A stretch of 8,642 nt of DNA. Source: Micrococcales bacterium (lineage in GTDB: Bacteria; Actinomycetota; Actinomycetes; S36-B12). The notes below the pieces were generated by a model that was not told where the DNA came from, searched no databases, and saw only the letters and a program-made list of their open reading frames with translations. A program made the position numbers and the translations under genes. Of the stretch, positions 7,071 through 8,642 are shown piece by piece (position 1 is the stretch's first letter; the number at the start of each line of letters is the position of its first letter). Where the stretch lies: the NCBI GenBank assembly GCA_002694095.1, contig NZLD01000027.1:5029-13670 (forward strand). The letters are read 5' to 3'.

Positions 7071-7762
7071 GATCCGGCCTCCTGTGTGGTTCCCGAGTGC
7101 TGATCGTTGCGGCGCGACACCATTCGATTGGCGACAGCTACCGCGGGGAAGGCACCAAGAAACACCAGCGGCGCCCACGTCGGCTGGAAGATGCTGACCA
7201 GGCCAACGATGACGAATGAAGCGAAGAGGACGTACCCGCGCACCAGGCCTCGCGTGTCGCGGTCGTCTTCCTGGTGGCGCTCGTCAGGTGCGAGCAGATC
7301 CACATGTCGTCTCGCATGGATCGCCATCCACACTCCCAACCCGCTGATCGCGGCCAGGGTCCACCAATACAACAGGCCCAGGCCTCCGCGTCCGGCAACA
7401 GCATCGTTCGCCGCTTCTCCATACATAGCCGTCGGCCATGGCAGAAAAACGATCAGGAGCAACCAGGCAACATTGAGGCGGAAGATCGTTCCGTCGTAGC
7501 AACGCATGGTGTTGAACACTCGATTGTGTGCTGCCCACATGAAGATCACGACCACGAACGACAAGACGAACGCGAAGAGTTGTCCGCTGTTGGCCGTCAA
7601 CACGTCCCATACGGACTCACCGGACGTCGGTCCCGCAACATCGATGATCGGTAGCAACTGCAAAGTGATGCCGATGGCGACGACGGCGTCGGTGAAATTG
7701 ACCAAGCGGTCAAAAGATCTCTGCTCCGATGACGTGATCTCGGAGCGCGCTTGATCAGGCAT
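7067..7762 (-). CDS. TMEM175-family (DUF1211) potassium channel homologue
   Basis: 231 aa with about six membrane segments (near 22-41, 60-78, 95-112, 130-148, 175-192 and 196-213), the size of single-repeat bacterial TMEM175 channels, which act as tetramers conducting K+. The first segment carries the family motif in the form RLVNFTDAVVAI (19-30), with T24 where FSD is usual. WAAHNRVF (76-83) matches the conserved W-x2-H/N-x-x-x-F region after segment 2. A charged loop (149-173) separates segments 4 and 5, and the C-terminus (214-231) is polar. The start ATG lies 8 nt inside the dodecin gene, and its stop overlaps the fabG start as GTGA, so it is embedded in the fatty-acid operon. Channel activity and ion selectivity are inferred from the family only. 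Confidence 0.82.
   Translation of the reverse strand: MPDQARSEITSSEQRSFDRLVNFTDAVVAIGITLQLLPIIDVAGPTSGESVWDVLTANSGQLFAFVLSFVVVIFMWAAHNRVFNTMRCYDGTIFRLNVAWLLLIVFLPWPTAMYGEAANDAVAGRGGLGLLYWWTLAAISGLGVWMAIHARRHVDLLAPDERHQEDDRDTRGLVRGYVLFASFVIVGLVSIFQPTWAPLVFLGAFPAVAVANRMVSRRNDQHSGTTQEAGS
7078..7083 (-). promoter_or_regulatory. Ribosome binding site deciding the fabG GTG start
   Basis: AGGAGG on the minus strand, 7 nt before the GTG at 7070 and inside the 3' end of the channel gene. It supports the 238-aa FabG over any longer form. Confidence 0.75.
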
Positions 7763-7967
7763 CTTCCAGACGGTAGCCGACCTTGACCGTCACCTGAAAG
7801 TGATCGACGTCGTTGTTGCGAACGTATCCACGCACCTGCTCCACCTCGAACCAGTCAACGTGACGATGCTCAGATCCAGCCCGTTGCACAGCATTTCGGA
7901 TCGCCGTCTCGATGGAGTCCGCTGAGGTCCCCACCACTTCGCTGATCCCGTAGACACGCTCTGACAT
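7755..7967 (-). CDS. Dodecin (flavin-binding dodecamer subunit)
   Basis: 70 aa, the normal dodecin length. The protein assembles into a hollow dodecamer that binds and buffers FMN or riboflavin, and in Thermus also CoA. SERVYGISEVVGTSADSIE (2-20) is the conserved first strand and helix start, VDWFEVEQVRG (37-47) the second strand, and FQVTVKVGYRLE (57-68) the third. W39 and Q58 sit where flavin-stacking Trp and Gln occur in known dodecins. The ATG at 7967 is chosen because AGGAG lies 6 nt upstream; a further in-frame ATG at 7997 would add ten residues without family match. It is the first gene of the leftward channel-fabG-fabI run and overlaps the channel gene by 8 nt. Confidence 0.93.
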   Translation of the reverse strand: MSERVYGISEVVGTSADSIETAIRNAVQRAGSEHRHVDWFEVEQVRGYVRNNDVDHFQVTVKVGYRLEDA

Positions 7968-8024
7968 AGCTCGCTCCTGACTGTCGAATCCACTCACCTC
8001 AACGGGCGGCCCACCACATTCGGG

Positions 8025-8035
8025 TTTACCTTATT
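8025..8035. promoter_or_regulatory. Symmetric -10-like patch, possible bidirectional promoter
   Basis: In the 71-bp divergent gap, TTTACCTTATT holds TACCTT on the plus strand (8027-8032) and TAAGGT on the minus strand (8033-8028). Both match TAnnnT. On the plus strand the predicted start falls at or next to the GTG at 8039, implying a leaderless mRNA. On the minus strand it falls near 8021, giving dodecin a leader of about 54 nt. No clear -35 box was found for either direction. Confidence 0.5.
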
Positions 8036-8038
8036 GGG

Positions 8039-8440
8039 GTGTCCGACCCCACCCACAGCATCACAACCGCCCAGCACTCGCTAAGCAGCGAACAGGCGGG
8101 AAGGACACGCAAGTACCTCATTTCTATGGGCATACGCACCGTCTGCGTGATCGGTGCCATATTTATTCCCGGCTGGCCTCGATGGGTGCTGATCGCCGGC
8201 GCCGTGGTCCTCCCCTACTTGGCTGTCGTGATCGCAAACAGCGGCGGTTCGCGCAAGGGCAAGGCGCCCACCGACGTTCGCCCCCAGCCGGTTGCCGCCC
8301 TCCCTGCGTCCGGAGCAGCACTTGAGGGCGTAGTGATCGTTCCCGACGACGACACCGAGGACGGCTTCGCCGCTCAGGATGACCCCCCGACCGGCTTCCA
8401 CGATCCCACGGCGTCGCCGCACACTTCTAGAGTGGAGTAA
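8039..8440 (+). CDS. DUF3099 family small membrane protein
   Basis: 133 aa protein of unknown function, found mostly in Actinomycetes. The family signature is clear: ITTAQHSLSSEQ (8-19), then RKYLISMGIRTVCVIGA (24-40) leading into the first membrane segment, and WVLIAGAVVLPYLAVVIAN (49-67) as the second. The remainder (68-133) is a soluble, acidic, proline-rich tail of low complexity, probably cytoplasmic. The start is a GTG with no Shine-Dalgarno, but a TACCTT -10 hexamer ends 6 nt before it, as expected for leaderless translation. Its stop overlaps the SURF1 start by one base (TAATG), which suggests a joint role in respiratory-chain assembly; that role is inference only. Confidence 0.88.
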   Translation: MSDPTHSITTAQHSLSSEQAGRTRKYLISMGIRTVCVIGAIFIPGWPRWVLIAGAVVLPYLAVVIANSGGSRKGKAPTDVRPQPVAALPASGAALEGVVIVPDDDTEDGFAAQDDPPTGFHDPTASPHTSRVE

Positions 8441-8642
8441 TGCTCGCCGCCCTCCGCACCCGCCGCTGGCAGGGCTTCACCGTCGTTGTTCTCGTTGCCA
8501 TCATCGGTTTCGGATTTCTGAGTCGCTGGCAGTGGCAGCGAGCCGAAGAAAAGCGGGTGGCCCAGCAAGCACAAACCCTCGCCGAGCAGACTCCTGTGGT
8601 TCCGAACGCCGACGAGACGCTTCCGGAATTCACTGCGGTCAC
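8440..8642 (+). CDS. SURF1-family cytochrome c oxidase assembly protein (5' part, cut by window end)
   Basis: The first 67 codons of a gene that runs off the right edge, with no stop reached. The product begins MLAALRTRRWQGFTVVV, a positively charged start followed by a membrane segment (about 12-28). Then comes FLSRWQWQRAEEK (27-39), the hallmark RWQ-x-x-R-x-E-x-K region of SURF1 proteins. SURF1 aids insertion of heme a and maturation of subunit I of cytochrome c oxidase in the membrane. Its ATG overlaps the DUF3099 stop (TAATG), with GGAG close upstream. The frame reads without interruption to the edge. The C-terminal membrane segment lies beyond the window. Confidence 0.88.
   Translation, partial: MLAALRTRRWQGFTVVVLVAIIGFGFLSRWQWQRAEEKRVAQQAQTLAEQTPVVPNADETLPEFTAV

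Noticed and set aside
7755..8038. Flavin theme linking dodecin and the photolyase
   Set aside because: Both bind flavin, but they are more than 4 kb apart in separate operons with serB and the fab genes between, so the sequence does not support a joint system.

Overview
The window reads as ordinary chromosomal DNA from a GC-rich member of the Actinomycetota, probably class Actinomycetes. The evidence is an InhA-like FabI, a SerB with two N-terminal ACT domains, a DUF3099 protein translationally joined to a SURF1 gene, and a PgsA2-like gene next to gcvH as in mycobacteria. These comparisons are from memory; no search was run. It is about 95% coding. I see no insertion sequence, phage gene, CRISPR array, tRNA or rRNA. 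No gap between genes exceeds 100 bases.

Left block (17-4199, all on the minus strand, read right to left): a ModF/PhrA-like ABC ATPase, an iron-sulfur (6-4) photolyase/cryptochrome-type protein, a TauE/SafE-type membrane transporter, a CDP-alcohol phosphatidyltransferase, and the glycine cleavage H protein. The first three are joined by ATGA and TAATG stop/start overlaps and look co-translated. The last two follow after gaps of about 60 nt and have their own strong ribosome binding sites. The ATPase has no permease beside it.

Centre (4200-5576): a 98-bp divergent region holds three copies of a GTCGTGT-type word, two of which sit near or in a 16-bp palindrome. It separates the ATPase operon from serB on the plus strand. 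serB then converges on the fatty-acid genes across 28 bp with a small hairpin.

Right block (5577-7967, minus strand): dodecin, a TMEM175-type potassium channel homologue, fabG and fabI are tightly packed. The junctions are an 8-nt overlap, a GTGA overlap, and a fabG stop codon inside the fabI Shine-Dalgarno sequence. FabG and FabI carry out the two reductive steps of type II fatty-acid elongation. Dodecin stores flavin and, in some bacteria, CoA.

Right edge (8039-8642, plus strand): a DUF3099 membrane protein, probably translated from a leaderless message, overlaps the start of a SURF1 gene cut by the window end. A single AT-rich patch at about 8025-8035 carries -10-like hexamers on both strands and may fire both the dodecin operon and the DUF3099-SURF1 pair.

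No clearly new system is visible. The best leads are the ATPase-photolyase-transporter cassette with its repeated operator-like words, the potassium channel embedded in the fab operon, and the symmetric promoter.
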